Source: JAGQKC01 sp965223675
GTDB lineage: Bacteria; Nitrospirota; Nitrospiria; Nitrospirales; UBA8639
Reading direction: 5' to 3'
Assembly (NCBI GenBank): GCA_965223675.1
Contig: OZ245013.1
Span: forward strand, 620,001 to 684,000
DNA: 64,000 nt
Shown here: piece by piece, positions 1 through 10,022 of the stretch
Numbering within the stretch: the stretch's first letter is position 1
Layout: each line of letters opens with the position of its first letter
Notes under the pieces: model-generated
Databases searched by the model: none
What the model saw: only the letters and a program-made list of their open reading frames with translations
What the model was told of the DNA's origin: nothing
Program-made: the position numbers and the translations under genes

Positions 1-5
1 TAATT

Positions 6-1034
6 ATGTTGATACAACCCTTTGAACAATCACTGTCTATTTCCCGCCGATCCTTATTGAAACTTGGGGGGCTCGCGACGCTTTTTGGTGTATTGCCGGG
101 ATGTGATTTGGGTGGAATGTTTGCGGTTCCTCCCAGAGACACGGTGTATTTTACTCCAAATGATAAGTTTTATACGGTCAATTTTTCTGATTCTCCTTAT
201 AATTTCTCACGTGATGTTGATATAGAGCAATGGCGGCTTCTTGTCAAAGGAGAAGTGCGTCAATCGTTAATCCTGAATTGGCGAGATATTCTCAATCGTA
301 CGTCTTTTGATCAGGCAGCGACCTTAATGTGTATAGACACGCTTCCTGGGGGAAGTAGCATAGGGAATGCGATGTGGCGAGGAATTTCTTTAAAAGCGCT
401 CTTGAAGGACGTTGGCATTGACCAGGAAACTGCGCGAGATGTGATCTTTCGAGCTGCTGATGGTTATCATGACAGCATTCCGGTAAGTCGGGCCATGCAG
501 GATGATGTCATGTTAGCGTATCTGATGAATGGTGAAAAGTTGCCTCAGATGCACGGCTTCCCTCTCCGTCTTGTTGTGCCTGGTCTGTATGGAATCAAGA
601 ACGTGAAATGGATCACAGAAATTGAACTCTACAATGGTGATTACAAAGGCTATTGGCAGCAAAAAGGTTGGACGGATGATGGAACCATCAAAATTTTCTC
701 TCGCATTGATAGTCCTGGACATTATCAGGTGTTAGGAGGCCTAACACAGCGGCTTCGTGGGTTGGCTTTTGGTGGGCCACGGACAATCCGCGAAGTCCAA
801 TTGAGCTTTGATCAAGAAAAAACCTGGGTCATGGCAGAGATTGAACCTCCGCTTTCTCCTTATACGTGGGTTATTTGGAATTATGATTGGGTTGCGCCCA
901 AACCTGGAAAGCATATGGTCGCGGTGCGCGCGATAGATATCGATGGAAAGGTTCAGACGTCAGAAATGGTGAGACCGCAACCCGCTGGTGCGAGCGGATT
1001 ACATTCTATCGTGTTGGATGTGAAGGCAGGATAA
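6..1034 (+). CDS. Tat-exported sulfite-oxidase-family molybdopterin oxidoreductase
   Basis: Predicted periplasmic molybdenum-cofactor enzyme of the sulfite oxidase/YedY family; the substrate cannot be told from sequence. A twin-arginine motif SRRSLLK at residues 13-19 is followed by a hydrophobic stretch and LPGC (Cys33), which may be a lipobox. The pterin-binding fold runs from about residue 70 to 215, with the candidate Mo ligand Cys109 in LMCIDTLPGG, then HGFPLRLVVPGLYGIKNVKW. A C-terminal dimerisation-type domain follows (about 225-335). The ATG lies at the window edge, so the upstream region and ribosome site are not visible, but the Tat motif sits where a start here predicts it. Convergent with aspS. 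Family call firm, substrate unknown. A second, degenerate copy of this fold occurs at the C-terminus of the gene at 51003. Confidence 0.85.
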   Translation: MLIQPFEQSLSISRRSLLKLGGLATLFGVLPGCDLGGMFAVPPRDTVYFTPNDKFYTVNFSDSPYNFSRDVDIEQWRLLVKGEVRQSLILNWRDILNRTSFDQAATLMCIDTLPGGSSIGNAMWRGISLKALLKDVGIDQETARDVIFRAADGYHDSIPVSRAMQDDVMLAYLMNGEKLPQMHGFPLRLVVPGLYGIKNVKWITEIELYNGDYKGYWQQKGWTDDGTIKIFSRIDSPGHYQVLGGLTQRLRGLAFGGPRTIREVQLSFDQEKTWVMAEIEPPLSPYTWVIWNYDWVAPKPGKHMVAVRAIDIDGKVQTSEMVRPQPAGASGLHSIVLDVKAG

Positions 1035-1087
1035 CGAGCCATCTCTGTTGATTGCACTTAACCAATTCAAGAGCAAATTTTTAGATT

Positions 1088-2857
1088 TTAAGATTTCGAA
1101 TCTTTCCAGGTTGAACGAATATGAAGGTCGTTGAGCTGATTGTGGTTCACGATAGATGGCGCTTCTGTCATCAGGCATTGGGCTTTTTGTGTTTTCGGGA
1201 ACGGAATCACATCGCGGATCGATTCGGTCTTTCCCAGAAGCATAATCAGTCGATCTAAGCCTAACGCAATCCCCCCATGTGGCGGCGCGCCGAGTTCCAG
1301 AGCTTCCAACAGAAAGCCAAATTTCTCTCTGGCTTCTTCCTTTTGAATTCCCAAAAGATCAAACACTTGTTGCTGAAGAATCGCAGAATGGATACGAAGA
1401 CTTCCGCCACCTAGTTCAAAACCATTTAACACTAAATCATAGGCTTGTGCCCGTACTTTGAGTGGGTCGGTGTCAAGGAAGGAAATACTTTCTCTTGTTG
1501 GCGCCGTAAAGGGATGATGAAGCGAAACATACCGCTTGGTCTCATCGTCATACTCGAACATCGGAAAGTCCAGCACCCAAAGCGGAGTCCAATTATCCGT
1601 TTGAATGAGTTGAAGGTCTTCGCCAAAATAGCTTCGTAAGCGTCCAAGGACATTGTGGACTACTGATGGTTTATCAGCCACACACAACAGAAGGTCTCCA
1701 GGTTGAGCATTCGGGAGCGTCCGTTGCAGGTCTTCAGGCTTGAGGAACTTTGCGATCACGGAGTCAAGCTTCCAGTTGTCAATGATTTTGACCCAGGCCA
1801 ATCCCTTGGCTCCAAAGTCTTTGGCTACATCGACTAAATTATCGACACGGCTTCTGGTGAATGACGCCCCTCCTTTAATGACCAATCCCTTGACCATGCC
1901 ACCTGTTTCAACTGTTGTTCGGAAGACTTTAAAATCAGAAGATTTTGAAAATTCAGTCAGATCTTCGAGGGGAAGGTCATACCGCAAATCGGGTTTATCA
2001 GTCCCGTAACGAGTCATGACTTCTTCATAGGTGTAACGAGGAAACGGATGAGGAAGTTGGATGCTTTGGGTCTGTTCAAATACGTCTCGAATCATGTTTT
2101 CCGTCAGGTCGAGGATATCGTCTTGTTCGACAAACGAGAGTTCGAGGTCGACCTGCGTGAATTCAGGTTGACGATCAAGACGAAGATCTTCATCGCGAAA
2201 ACATCGAGCGATTTGAAAGTAACGATCCGTGCCGCCCACCATGAGGATCTGTTTGAACAATTGAGGTGATTGAGGGAGGGCGAAAAATTCTCCAGGATTA
2301 ACCCGGCTTGGCACAAGATAGTCTCTGGCGCCTTCCGGCGTGCTCTTGGTTAAAATGGGTGTTTCAATTTCTAAGAAGCCATCGCGACAAAGCCTATTTC
2401 TGATCTGTTGCGCAACCTGTGAACGGAGAGTAAGCAGTCGTTGCATATGCGGGCGGCGGAGGTCCACATAGCGATATTTTAAGCGAATGGACTCAGAGGC
2501 TTGGACCTCATCTTCGACACTAAAGGGAAGGGGTTTGGCTTCATTGAGTATCGTAATGGTTGTGGCGCGTACCTCAATTTCACCGGTTGATAATTGAGGA
2601 TTGATGGAATCATCTGGTCGTTCGGTCACGGTTCCGGAAATTTCGATGACGAATTCATTGCGTACCTGGCTGGCGATTTGATGGACGCTTAGCTGTTGTT
2701 CCGAATCAAAGACAATCTGAGTGAGGCCTTGTCGATCACGGATATCAATAAATAAAATACCGCCATGATCTCGTCGGCTATCGACCCAGCCACAGAGTGT
2801 CACCGTCTGTCCAATATGCGCTTTGGTTAATTCTCCACAGCGATGCGATCGTCTCAC
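1088..2857 (-). CDS. aspS: Aspartyl-tRNA synthetase
   Basis: Charges tRNA-Asp (possibly also tRNA-Asn, since many bacteria lacking AsnRS use a non-discriminating enzyme; not decidable here). At 589 residues it has the normal bacterial length including the GAD insertion. The N-terminal OB-fold anticodon domain includes GWVDSRRDHGG. Class II motif 2 is visible as RCFRDEDLRLDRQPEFTQ, and motif 3 as GLDRLIMLL near the C-terminus. The ATG overlaps the stop of rluB by 4 bp (ATGA), so the two are translationally coupled. It is the last gene of the leftward guaB-guaA-rluB-aspS run. Confidence 0.97.
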   Translation of the reverse strand: MRRSHRCGELTKAHIGQTVTLCGWVDSRRDHGGILFIDIRDRQGLTQIVFDSEQQLSVHQIASQVRNEFVIEISGTVTERPDDSINPQLSTGEIEVRATTITILNEAKPLPFSVEDEVQASESIRLKYRYVDLRRPHMQRLLTLRSQVAQQIRNRLCRDGFLEIETPILTKSTPEGARDYLVPSRVNPGEFFALPQSPQLFKQILMVGGTDRYFQIARCFRDEDLRLDRQPEFTQVDLELSFVEQDDILDLTENMIRDVFEQTQSIQLPHPFPRYTYEEVMTRYGTDKPDLRYDLPLEDLTEFSKSSDFKVFRTTVETGGMVKGLVIKGGASFTRSRVDNLVDVAKDFGAKGLAWVKIIDNWKLDSVIAKFLKPEDLQRTLPNAQPGDLLLCVADKPSVVHNVLGRLRSYFGEDLQLIQTDNWTPLWVLDFPMFEYDDETKRYVSLHHPFTAPTRESISFLDTDPLKVRAQAYDLVLNGFELGGGSLRIHSAILQQQVFDLLGIQKEEAREKFGFLLEALELGAPPHGGIALGLDRLIMLLGKTESIRDVIPFPKTQKAQCLMTEAPSIVNHNQLNDLHIRSTWKDSKS

Positions 2858-3747
2858 GATAACTCCTGCTTGCGACGTTGTTGAGTCTTGAGTGTGTTTT
2901 TCTGGCTTGGCCGAGAACGGTGTTTACTCTGACGTGTCTTTGTACTTTTTGCCCATAGAGCTCTTTTGCTAGCTGGAGTCGATTTCAAGGGTTCACGTGG
3001 CTGATGAAGAAGATCTCGTAGCGCATTGGCTTCACGGTCCGTGAGATGTCGACTGTTGCCGACCGAGAGATTTCCTAAGTGCAGTGGTCCAAATTTGGTT
3101 CGTTTGAGCTTGAGGACAACGTGTTCGACAGCCTGAAGCATTCGTTTTACTTGGTGATTCCGCCCTTCATAAATCGTGAGTTCTATCCAAGAATTGACGG
3201 CGACTTTCCGAACCTTTCGCACTCGTGCTGGAGCGGTGAGTCCGTCTTCCAAGTCTATGCCTTGTTCGAGTTTTTGTATCGATTCTTCCGACAGATGGCC
3301 TTTGATTTTCACGAGATACGTCTTCTCGACATGGAAACGCGGGTGGAGGCACGCTTGTGCGACTTCCCCATTATTCGTGAGCAGTAACAACCCTTCACTA
3401 TCGTAGTCAAGACGACCGACTGGAAAAGTCCGCACGGACGTCTTATCCAGCAGATCGGCAATTGTTGGCCGAAGTTGCGGATCCTTCATGGTCGACACAT
3501 AACCCGCCGGTTTATTGACCATAAGAAAGACATCGGGTGGCGGAGGCTTGAGGTGCCGTCCATTGACCTTAATATGGTCACGTTGAGGGTCGACTCGTGT
3601 TCCCATGGCTGTCACGGCTTTCCCATTGACGGTGACTCGCCCTTGTTTCATGAGCAGTTCGGCTTGCCGACGCGACGTGATACCTGATCGAGCGATGACT
3701 TTTTGAAGTCGGACGTCCGGTGATGGTTGAGCTGCGGTCATTCCCAC
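2854..3747 (-). CDS. rluB: 23S rRNA pseudouridine synthase, RluB/RsuA family
   Basis: Isomerises a uridine in rRNA to pseudouridine. An N-terminal S4 RNA-binding domain (about residues 12-60) is followed by the RsuA-type catalytic domain with the signature GRLDYDSEG, in which Asp114 is the expected catalytic residue. The C-terminal 50 residues are a lysine/arginine-rich tail typical of RluB and not of RsuA; RluE/RluF remain possible. It overlaps guaA by 10 bp upstream and aspS by 4 bp downstream, so it is translated as part of the purine/tRNA operon. Confidence 0.9.
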   Translation of the reverse strand: MGMTAAQPSPDVRLQKVIARSGITSRRQAELLMKQGRVTVNGKAVTAMGTRVDPQRDHIKVNGRHLKPPPPDVFLMVNKPAGYVSTMKDPQLRPTIADLLDKTSVRTFPVGRLDYDSEGLLLLTNNGEVAQACLHPRFHVEKTYLVKIKGHLSEESIQKLEQGIDLEDGLTAPARVRKVRKVAVNSWIELTIYEGRNHQVKRMLQAVEHVVLKLKRTKFGPLHLGNLSVGNSRHLTDREANALRDLLHQPREPLKSTPASKRALWAKSTKTRQSKHRSRPSQKNTLKTQQRRKQELS

Positions 3748-5297
3748 TCAATCGTTCCAGGCGGTTTCGAACTAATATCGTATACGACTCGGTTGACTCC
3801 GTTGACTTCATTGATGATTCGATTGGACATCCGTCCTAAGAGTTCATACGGAAGGGAGGCCCAATCTGCCGTCATGCCATCCGTGCTGGTTACGGCCCTG
3901 ACCGCAATAACCGATTCATAGGTTCTTTGATCTCCCATGACTCCGACCGTTTGAATAGGGAGGAGGACGGCAAAATATTGCCAGATTTCACGGGAAAGTC
4001 CGGCTTTCATGATCTCATCCGTCACAATGGCATCAGCCTCACGCAGCATGTGCAATCGTTCTGCGTTGACGAATCCTAAAATGCGTATAGCGAGGCCGGG
4101 ACCAGGAAAAGGTTGACGCCAAATAAGGTCATCTGGAAGCCCTAATTCCAAGCCAAGCTTCCTGACTTCATCTTTAAATAATTCTCGTAGTGGTTCGATA
4201 AGCCGTAATTTCATCCGAGATGGTAATCCACCGACATTGTGATGGGTTTTAATCGTCGCCGAAGGCCCTTTGGTGCTGACGCTTTCAATGACATCGGGAT
4301 ACAACGTTCCTTGAACAAGAAAATCAACTTTGCCAATACGTTTCGCTTCAGATTCGAAGGATTTTATGAACCGCCTTCCAATGATTTTCCTTTTACGTTC
4401 AGGATCCACCGTGCGACCGAGTGCTTTGAGAAATTCAGAGGCACTATCGAGCATGTGAACATCCATTTGGTATTTAGTCGAAAATGTGTCCTTCAAAAGA
4501 GACACTTCATTTTTTCTCATCAGACCATTGTCAATAAAGATACAGGTTAGTTGATCTCCGAGTGCCTGATACGTTAGAGCTGCAGCAACTGTTGAGTCCA
4601 CACCACCACTTAAGGCACAGATAACTTTTCCATCTCCGACTTGTTGTTGTATGTCTTGAGTAGCTTGTTGAACAAACGATCCCATGGTCCACGTTGGTCG
4701 GCATTGACAGATTCCCATCGCAAAATTAGAAAGGATATCTTGACCATGTTCTGTATGGGCAACTTCAGGATGGAATTGTAGGCAGTAGAATTTGTATTTT
4801 GCCTGCACCCGTTTCATGGCCGCGATGGGTGAGTTGTCGGTATGCGCCATGACGGTAAAGCCTTCAGGCAATTGATCGATTCGATCCCCATGTGACATCC
4901 AAACAGGAAATCTCAAACCGCTTGAAAGTCCATGAAACAGGTCGGAGTCATCATCGATAGCCAATTCTGCGCGTCCATATTCGCGTTGTACGGCTTGTCC
5001 AACTTTTCCTCCAAAGTGGTGGGTCACAATCTGCATGCCATAACAAATACCCAGTATCGGGATGCCAGAATTTAATATGCTGTCGGGCGGATACGGCGCA
5101 TGTTCTTCAAGGATGCTCGATGGTCCTCCTGAAAGAATAATGCCTTTGGGGTGATATCTTGAAATCTTATCGCATGAAGTCGTGGGAGGAAGAATCATCG
5201 AGTGGATTGAGAGTTCGCGAATTCGACGGGCAATGAGTTGAGTGTATTGAGAACCAAAATCGAGAATAACGATCGTATCGTGGGAAGACTCCATCAT
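3738..5297 (-). CDS. guaA: GMP synthase (glutamine-hydrolysing)
   Basis: Converts XMP to GMP using ATP and glutamine, the last step of guanine nucleotide synthesis. The N-terminal class I glutamine amidotransferase carries the nucleophile in GICYGMQ (Cys85) and the His/Glu pair in QFHPEVAHTE. The ATP-pyrophosphatase P-loop is SGGVDST, and the C-terminal dimerisation domain ends with the conserved KPPGTIEWE. Full length (519 aa). Two adjacent ATGs begin the frame; either could be used. It follows guaB by about 38 bp, which puts both XMP and GMP synthesis steps in one transcript. Confidence 0.98.
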   Translation of the reverse strand: MMESSHDTIVILDFGSQYTQLIARRIRELSIHSMILPPTTSCDKISRYHPKGIILSGGPSSILEEHAPYPPDSILNSGIPILGICYGMQIVTHHFGGKVGQAVQREYGRAELAIDDDSDLFHGLSSGLRFPVWMSHGDRIDQLPEGFTVMAHTDNSPIAAMKRVQAKYKFYCLQFHPEVAHTEHGQDILSNFAMGICQCRPTWTMGSFVQQATQDIQQQVGDGKVICALSGGVDSTVAAALTYQALGDQLTCIFIDNGLMRKNEVSLLKDTFSTKYQMDVHMLDSASEFLKALGRTVDPERKRKIIGRRFIKSFESEAKRIGKVDFLVQGTLYPDVIESVSTKGPSATIKTHHNVGGLPSRMKLRLIEPLRELFKDEVRKLGLELGLPDDLIWRQPFPGPGLAIRILGFVNAERLHMLREADAIVTDEIMKAGLSREIWQYFAVLLPIQTVGVMGDQRTYESVIAVRAVTSTDGMTADWASLPYELLGRMSNRIINEVNGVNRVVYDISSKPPGTIEWE

Positions 5298-5335
5298 AGG
5301 ATGATATGTTGTGTGGGTCTGGCTGGCGAAGAGTG

Positions 5336-6802
5336 TTACTCAACATCAGCGCGATAATTGGGAGCTTCCTTAGTAATCACGACATCATGCACGTGGGCTT
5401 CTCGAAGGCCAGCTTGTGTAAGACGAGTAAACTTGGCTTCTTTTTGGAGTTGAGGAATAGATTGACAACCGCAATATCCCATGCCAGCTTTGAGTCCACC
5501 GACCAGTTGGTAGACGAGCGCGGATAATGTGCCTTTATACGGGACGCGGGCTTCGATTCCTTCGGGGACAAGCTTAGCCGCTGGTTGACCCTCTTGAAAA
5601 TACCGATCCTTGCCGCCCCGTTCCAATGCCCCCAGCGATCCCATCCCTCGGTATTCTTTATACGCTCGTCCTTGAAATAACACCATATCTCCAGGAGACT
5701 CTTCAGTGCCAGCAAATAATGATCCAATCATGATAGATGAGGCACCTGCGGCAAGCGCTTTAGTGATATCCCCAGAATACTTCACACCACCATCGGCAAT
5801 AATAGGAACAGATTCTTCATGCAACACTCTCGCACAGTCCGCAATGGCTGTTAATTGAGGAACGCCAGCGCCAGAGACGACTCGTGTCGTACAAATAGAC
5901 CCAGGTCCGACTCCAACCTTCACGGCATCAACCCCGCAATCAAGAAGATCTTTGGCGCCCTCAGTGGTGGCAATGTTTCCCGCAATGATGTCAAGGTCTG
6001 AATATTTCTTTTTGACCACCCTGACCATATCGAGAACGCTCTGTGAATGTCCGTGGGCTGTGTCTACTACAATGATATCCACCCCAGCCTTCACGAGTCG
6101 GTCAAGCCGTTCCTCTGCATCAGGGCCAACTCCAATGGCCGCCCCGACCCGCAAACGTCCGTGTTCATCCTTGCAGGCCGACGGATATTTAATGCGTTTT
6201 TGAATGTCTTTGATGGTGATCAGTCCCTTCAGCTCAAAGTGATCATTGACCACAGGAAGTTTTTCAATGCGGTGTTCGTGCAGTATTTCTCGAGCCTTCT
6301 CTAGGCTTGTGCCTTCTGGAACTGTAATCAGATTCTCTTTTGTCATCACCTGAGCAACTTTCAAGTCCATGCGTGATTCAAAACGGAGGTCGCGGTTCGT
6401 CAGAATGCCGACCAATTTTCCGTTTTGGGCGACAGGAATTCCAGAGATACGATACGTGGCCATGAGGTGGCGAACATCACGAATCGTTTGATCCGGAGAA
6501 ATCGTAACAGGCGAAAGAATCATTCCACTTTCAGACTTTTTAACTTTATCAACTTCTCCAGCTTGTATATCTGGAGGCAAGGCTCGATGAATAATTCCAA
6601 TTCCCCCCTCTCGTGCCAATGCGATGGCCAAACGACCTTCCGTGACCGTATCCATGGCGGCACTGAGTAAGGGGATGTTAATCCGTATATTTCTTGTGAG
6701 ATTCGTAGAAGTATCTACTTGCGCAGGTATGACATCAGATCGGGAAGGAACAAGAACGACGTCATCAAAGGTTAGGCCTATTCGAATATTATGTTCCCAC
6801 AT
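5336..6802 (-). CDS. guaB: IMP dehydrogenase
   Basis: NAD-dependent oxidation of IMP to XMP, the committed step of guanine synthesis. A TIM-barrel protein of 488 aa with two CBS domains inserted at about residues 95-205 (typical ATP/GTP-sensing Bateman module). The catalytic loop GPGSICTTRVV contains the active-site cysteine, and the flap region RYFQEGQ is present. First gene of the leftward operon with guaA, rluB and aspS. The 250 bp upstream is non-coding; a short inverted repeat (6 bp arms) around 6853-6880 is the only structure I noticed there. Confidence 0.98.
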   Translation of the reverse strand: MWEHNIRIGLTFDDVVLVPSRSDVIPAQVDTSTNLTRNIRINIPLLSAAMDTVTEGRLAIALAREGGIGIIHRALPPDIQAGEVDKVKKSESGMILSPVTISPDQTIRDVRHLMATYRISGIPVAQNGKLVGILTNRDLRFESRMDLKVAQVMTKENLITVPEGTSLEKAREILHEHRIEKLPVVNDHFELKGLITIKDIQKRIKYPSACKDEHGRLRVGAAIGVGPDAEERLDRLVKAGVDIIVVDTAHGHSQSVLDMVRVVKKKYSDLDIIAGNIATTEGAKDLLDCGVDAVKVGVGPGSICTTRVVSGAGVPQLTAIADCARVLHEESVPIIADGGVKYSGDITKALAAGASSIMIGSLFAGTEESPGDMVLFQGRAYKEYRGMGSLGALERGGKDRYFQEGQPAAKLVPEGIEARVPYKGTLSALVYQLVGGLKAGMGYCGCQSIPQLQKEAKFTRLTQAGLREAHVHDVVITKEAPNYRADVE

Positions 6803-7049
6803 CGTGAGTCATTCCTTCTCTGAGACTGGGGCTAGTGCTCGTGATACCCTGCAGCCTGACCTAAATGGCTGCATCCTTGTTTGTAAAACATGTATGTTTG
6901 AATGACAAGAAAGGAAAGAGTGCTGTCTTCTTCACTGGGTAGCTATAAATATATCAACCGATATTTTTTAAGTCATAACAGAATCAAGAGAAGTTGCCAT
7001 CAAGCGATCAGCTAAATTTTCAATATTCGAAGTGCTATGGAAGATACGC

Positions 7050-10010
7050 TTAAGGCTCTAAATGTTCAGGCAAAAGACCAACGGCCTCTTCTTCCTCTTT
7101 CAATTGCTCTTCGGCTTCTTCCGCAGGCATAAACTGTTGGATTCGCATGTTTCCACTGTCTACGACAAAGACTCCTCCCTGGTTATCAAGAGCAAGGCCA
7201 TAGGGGAAGTTGAACTGGCCATCTGCGTTCCCAAACCCACCCCATTGAGTAATAAAATTCCCGTCTCGGTCAAATTTTTGGATTCGTTGGTTCCCAGTGT
7301 CACTCACATAGACATCGCCCATTTCATCCACAGCCACACCCCAAGGGGATCGGAATTGACCAGGTTCTTGAGCTTGTGCGCTACTCGCGTGTCCTGCGCC
7401 TATGCCACCTCCCCATTTGGACAGGAGCTGCGGGAGGACATTGGTACTCGTATCAAATTTTTGGATTCGATGATTCCCCATGTCGACTACATAGACTGTC
7501 CCGTCTGTTTGGTCGACGGTAATGCCCCTTGCAAAGTAAAATTGACCATCATTATTACCAAAGCTCCCCCATTGCATGATGAATTCCCCGGTCTCATCAA
7601 ATTTTTGAATGCGGAAATTCGCACTGTCAACGACGTAAATGTATCCGCGCACTCGATCCACGGCGATTCCCCATGGAGAATTCATCTGTCCTTCTCCATT
7701 GCCTCGAGAACCAAATTTCATGATGTAATGTCCAAGTTTGCCATCAAACTTTTGGATCCGGTGATTATTGGCATCAGCCACATAGACATCGCCTTTGGCA
7801 TCGCAGGCAATGCCCGTTGGGTTATTGAAGCTACCATTGGCCGTGCCAAAGTTTCCCCACAGAAGAATGAAATTTCCATTCCGTTCAAACTTTTGAATAC
7901 GGTTATTGCCATTATCAACGACGAATATGGACCCTTGCCGGTCAATCGTCATTCCATACAATGGGCTGATGAATTCCCCTCCATGTAAGAGGGAAGCGCC
8001 TCGACCGGATTTGCCCCAGGTGCTGACACAAACATACCCAGAGGTATTCAGTAATATGGTCGCGCTCGCCGGCACAGAGACATTGTTATTGGTGTCTTTA
8101 AACCACACATAAGCGGTTTTCGTTCCATCTCCCGCTGAGGTTGTAAAAGGGATCGTGGCGCCAAATCGTTCTTCTGGTTCGACTTCGACCCATCCTGGCA
8201 TGGTTGCACTGGGGGTCATTGGGTTTTCAGAAATAAAGTAGGCTGAAACTCCGGTATCAACATCTTTTGCCGAGATCGTTGCAACGAGATCCGGCGAGTT
8301 TGTCATGTAGGCGCCATGGTTTAAGACGATATCTGGATTTTGTGGCGCGGTAATATCAATAAGAGTTGGGGTTGCAGAGTATTCTTCAGAAAGAACACTC
8401 TCCCGACCTTCTTCGGTCACAGCGCTGAGTGCATAGTAATAGGTGGTGGTATTCGTTAACCCAAGATGGTTGTAAGGACTGGTCACGCCTTCGATTTTGG
8501 TTGAGTTTTGAGGAGTCACACCAGAATCAGTACTAAAATACAGGTTGTAACTCGTAGCGTCCGGTACTTCAAACCAACTGATGATGTTTTCCGTGTCTCC
8601 GGGTTTTACCGTCATATTGGTTGGAGTTGAAAGGTCGGCCGGTTCGAGTGTTTGGGCTTGAGCTTGTTCTTTCCCCCTATTTAATTCTTCTTCGGTTGGG
8701 GCAAATTTCGTCAGACGATTGTTGCCACTGTCAATGACATACACATAGCCTTCTTTATCGACAGCAATCCCGGATGGGAAATTAAGTTGGCCTTCCGTCA
8801 AGCCACGATTCCCCCAAGAACACAAGAAGGTTCCATTGGAGTCAAATTTTTGGACACGATGATTGCCGCTGTCGACGATATACACATTCCCTAGCGCATC
8901 ACATGCCACTCCCCAAGGTGATTTGAACTGTCCTAAGCCGTTGCCTTCTTTTCCCCATTTCAAAAGAAAATTCCCTCGGGCATCAAATTTCTGAATCCGA
9001 TGATTTCCCTCGTCGGCGACGTAAATATTCCCAACGAAATCTACCGCAATTCCTCTTGGATAAAACATGGCGCCATCATAACCGCCATCTCGTCCCCAGG
9101 TGAGTAAGGGCGTCCCGTCTGGTTGGAATTTTTGAATTCTCGCGTTGCTGGTATCGGACACATATAAATATCCGTGTTGGTCGGTGGTGACACCCCAAGG
9201 AACATCGAACTTTCCTGCTTCAGCGCCACGCCATGCCCAACCATATTTCCCCCAGGCATTGATTAAGTTACCATCTAAATCAAATTTTTGGACCCGGTTG
9301 TTCCCGCTGTCGGCGATGTACATCACGCCATCAGGGGACGTGGCAAGCCCGCGAGGATAATAAAACTTCCCTTCTTCGGAATCCGGTTCATCGCCCCATC
9401 GAGCAATGAACTTACCTTCACTATCGAATTTCTGTACGGAATGATTGTCCGTGTCTGATACATAAATATTGCCATCATTGTCGACCGCAATACCGGTAGG
9501 TGAGTTAAACTCTCCATCGTCCATGCCCTCGACCCCAAAGTGCATGACATTCAGGTAGGGAGAAGGAATAGTCATCACCTCTTCTGATTCGAGGCTTTCT
9601 CCATCTGCTGTAATGGCTGTCACCACATAGTGATAGCATAAGTTGTTTGACAAATCGTCATGAACGTAGGGACTCTGAGCGCCTTCTATACAATTGGCGT
9701 TTTCTTTCTTGACCCCAATAATTGGATTAAAATCTTCAGCGCTCGCGATCGGCCGATGTAATTCATTGGGCTTAATAGATACGCCTTTGGTGGTCATGAA
9801 GTGGAGATTGTAGTAGAGAGCATCTGGAACGGCATCCCAAGAAATCGTGATCCGTCCATTATCAGGTTTGGCATGGAGATTTTGAGGGGCAGGGGGTAGT
9901 TGTTCATCGCCGGTGCCCGCTCCCCACTCTTCTTCATTGCCTGCAATGAAAAGTGACTGAAAAGCAGGAGATGTATTCGTTGGTCGAATTTTACGCATCC
10001 AATCGCTCAT
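7050..10010 (-). CDS. Large NHL-repeat protein with two six-bladed propellers and FnIII-like domains
   Basis: Function unknown; NHL propellers usually bind protein or carbohydrate partners. An N-terminal fibronectin-III-like domain (about 40-145) is followed by six NHL repeats, each with a GNxYVxDxxNxRxQKF-type core. Then comes a second FnIII-like segment, an Ig-like linker (about 560-650), six more NHL repeats and an acidic tail rich in glutamate. The twelve repeats fit two six-bladed beta-propellers. There is no recognisable signal peptide, which is odd for such an architecture. The frame opens at 10022, but the ATG at 10010 has GCGAGG five bases upstream and is preferred. Stands alone, convergent with nothing; an operon partner is not evident. 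Confidence 0.85.
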   Translation of the reverse strand: MSDWMRKIRPTNTSPAFQSLFIAGNEEEWGAGTGDEQLPPAPQNLHAKPDNGRITISWDAVPDALYYNLHFMTTKGVSIKPNELHRPIASAEDFNPIIGVKKENANCIEGAQSPYVHDDLSNNLCYHYVVTAITADGESLESEEVMTIPSPYLNVMHFGVEGMDDGEFNSPTGIAVDNDGNIYVSDTDNHSVQKFDSEGKFIARWGDEPDSEEGKFYYPRGLATSPDGVMYIADSGNNRVQKFDLDGNLINAWGKYGWAWRGAEAGKFDVPWGVTTDQHGYLYVSDTSNARIQKFQPDGTPLLTWGRDGGYDGAMFYPRGIAVDFVGNIYVADEGNHRIQKFDARGNFLLKWGKEGNGLGQFKSPWGVACDALGNVYIVDSGNHRVQKFDSNGTFLCSWGNRGLTEGQLNFPSGIAVDKEGYVYVIDSGNNRLTKFAPTEEELNRGKEQAQAQTLEPADLSTPTNMTVKPGDTENIISWFEVPDATSYNLYFSTDSGVTPQNSTKIEGVTSPYNHLGLTNTTTYYYALSAVTEEGRESVLSEEYSATPTLIDITAPQNPDIVLNHGAYMTNSPDLVATISAKDVDTGVSAYFISENPMTPSATMPGWVEVEPEERFGATIPFTTSAGDGTKTAYVWFKDTNNNVSVPASATILLNTSGYVCVSTWGKSGRGASLLHGGEFISPLYGMTIDRQGSIFVVDNGNNRIQKFERNGNFILLWGNFGTANGSFNNPTGIACDAKGDVYVADANNHRIQKFDGKLGHYIMKFGSRGNGEGQMNSPWGIAVDRVRGYIYVVDSANFRIQKFDETGEFIMQWGSFGNNDGQFYFARGITVDQTDGTVYVVDMGNHRIQKFDTSTNVLPQLLSKWGGGIGAGHASSAQAQEPGQFRSPWGVAVDEMGDVYVSDTGNQRIQKFDRDGNFITQWGGFGNADGQFNFPYGLALDNQGGVFVVDSGNMRIQQFMPAEEAEEQLKEEEEAVGLLPEHLEP

Positions 10011-10022
10011 AATGCCTCGCAT

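Noticed and set aside
7062..7988. Plus-strand frame of 308 codons opposite the NHL gene
   Set aside because: Arises from the repeat composition of the NHL gene; no domain of its own.
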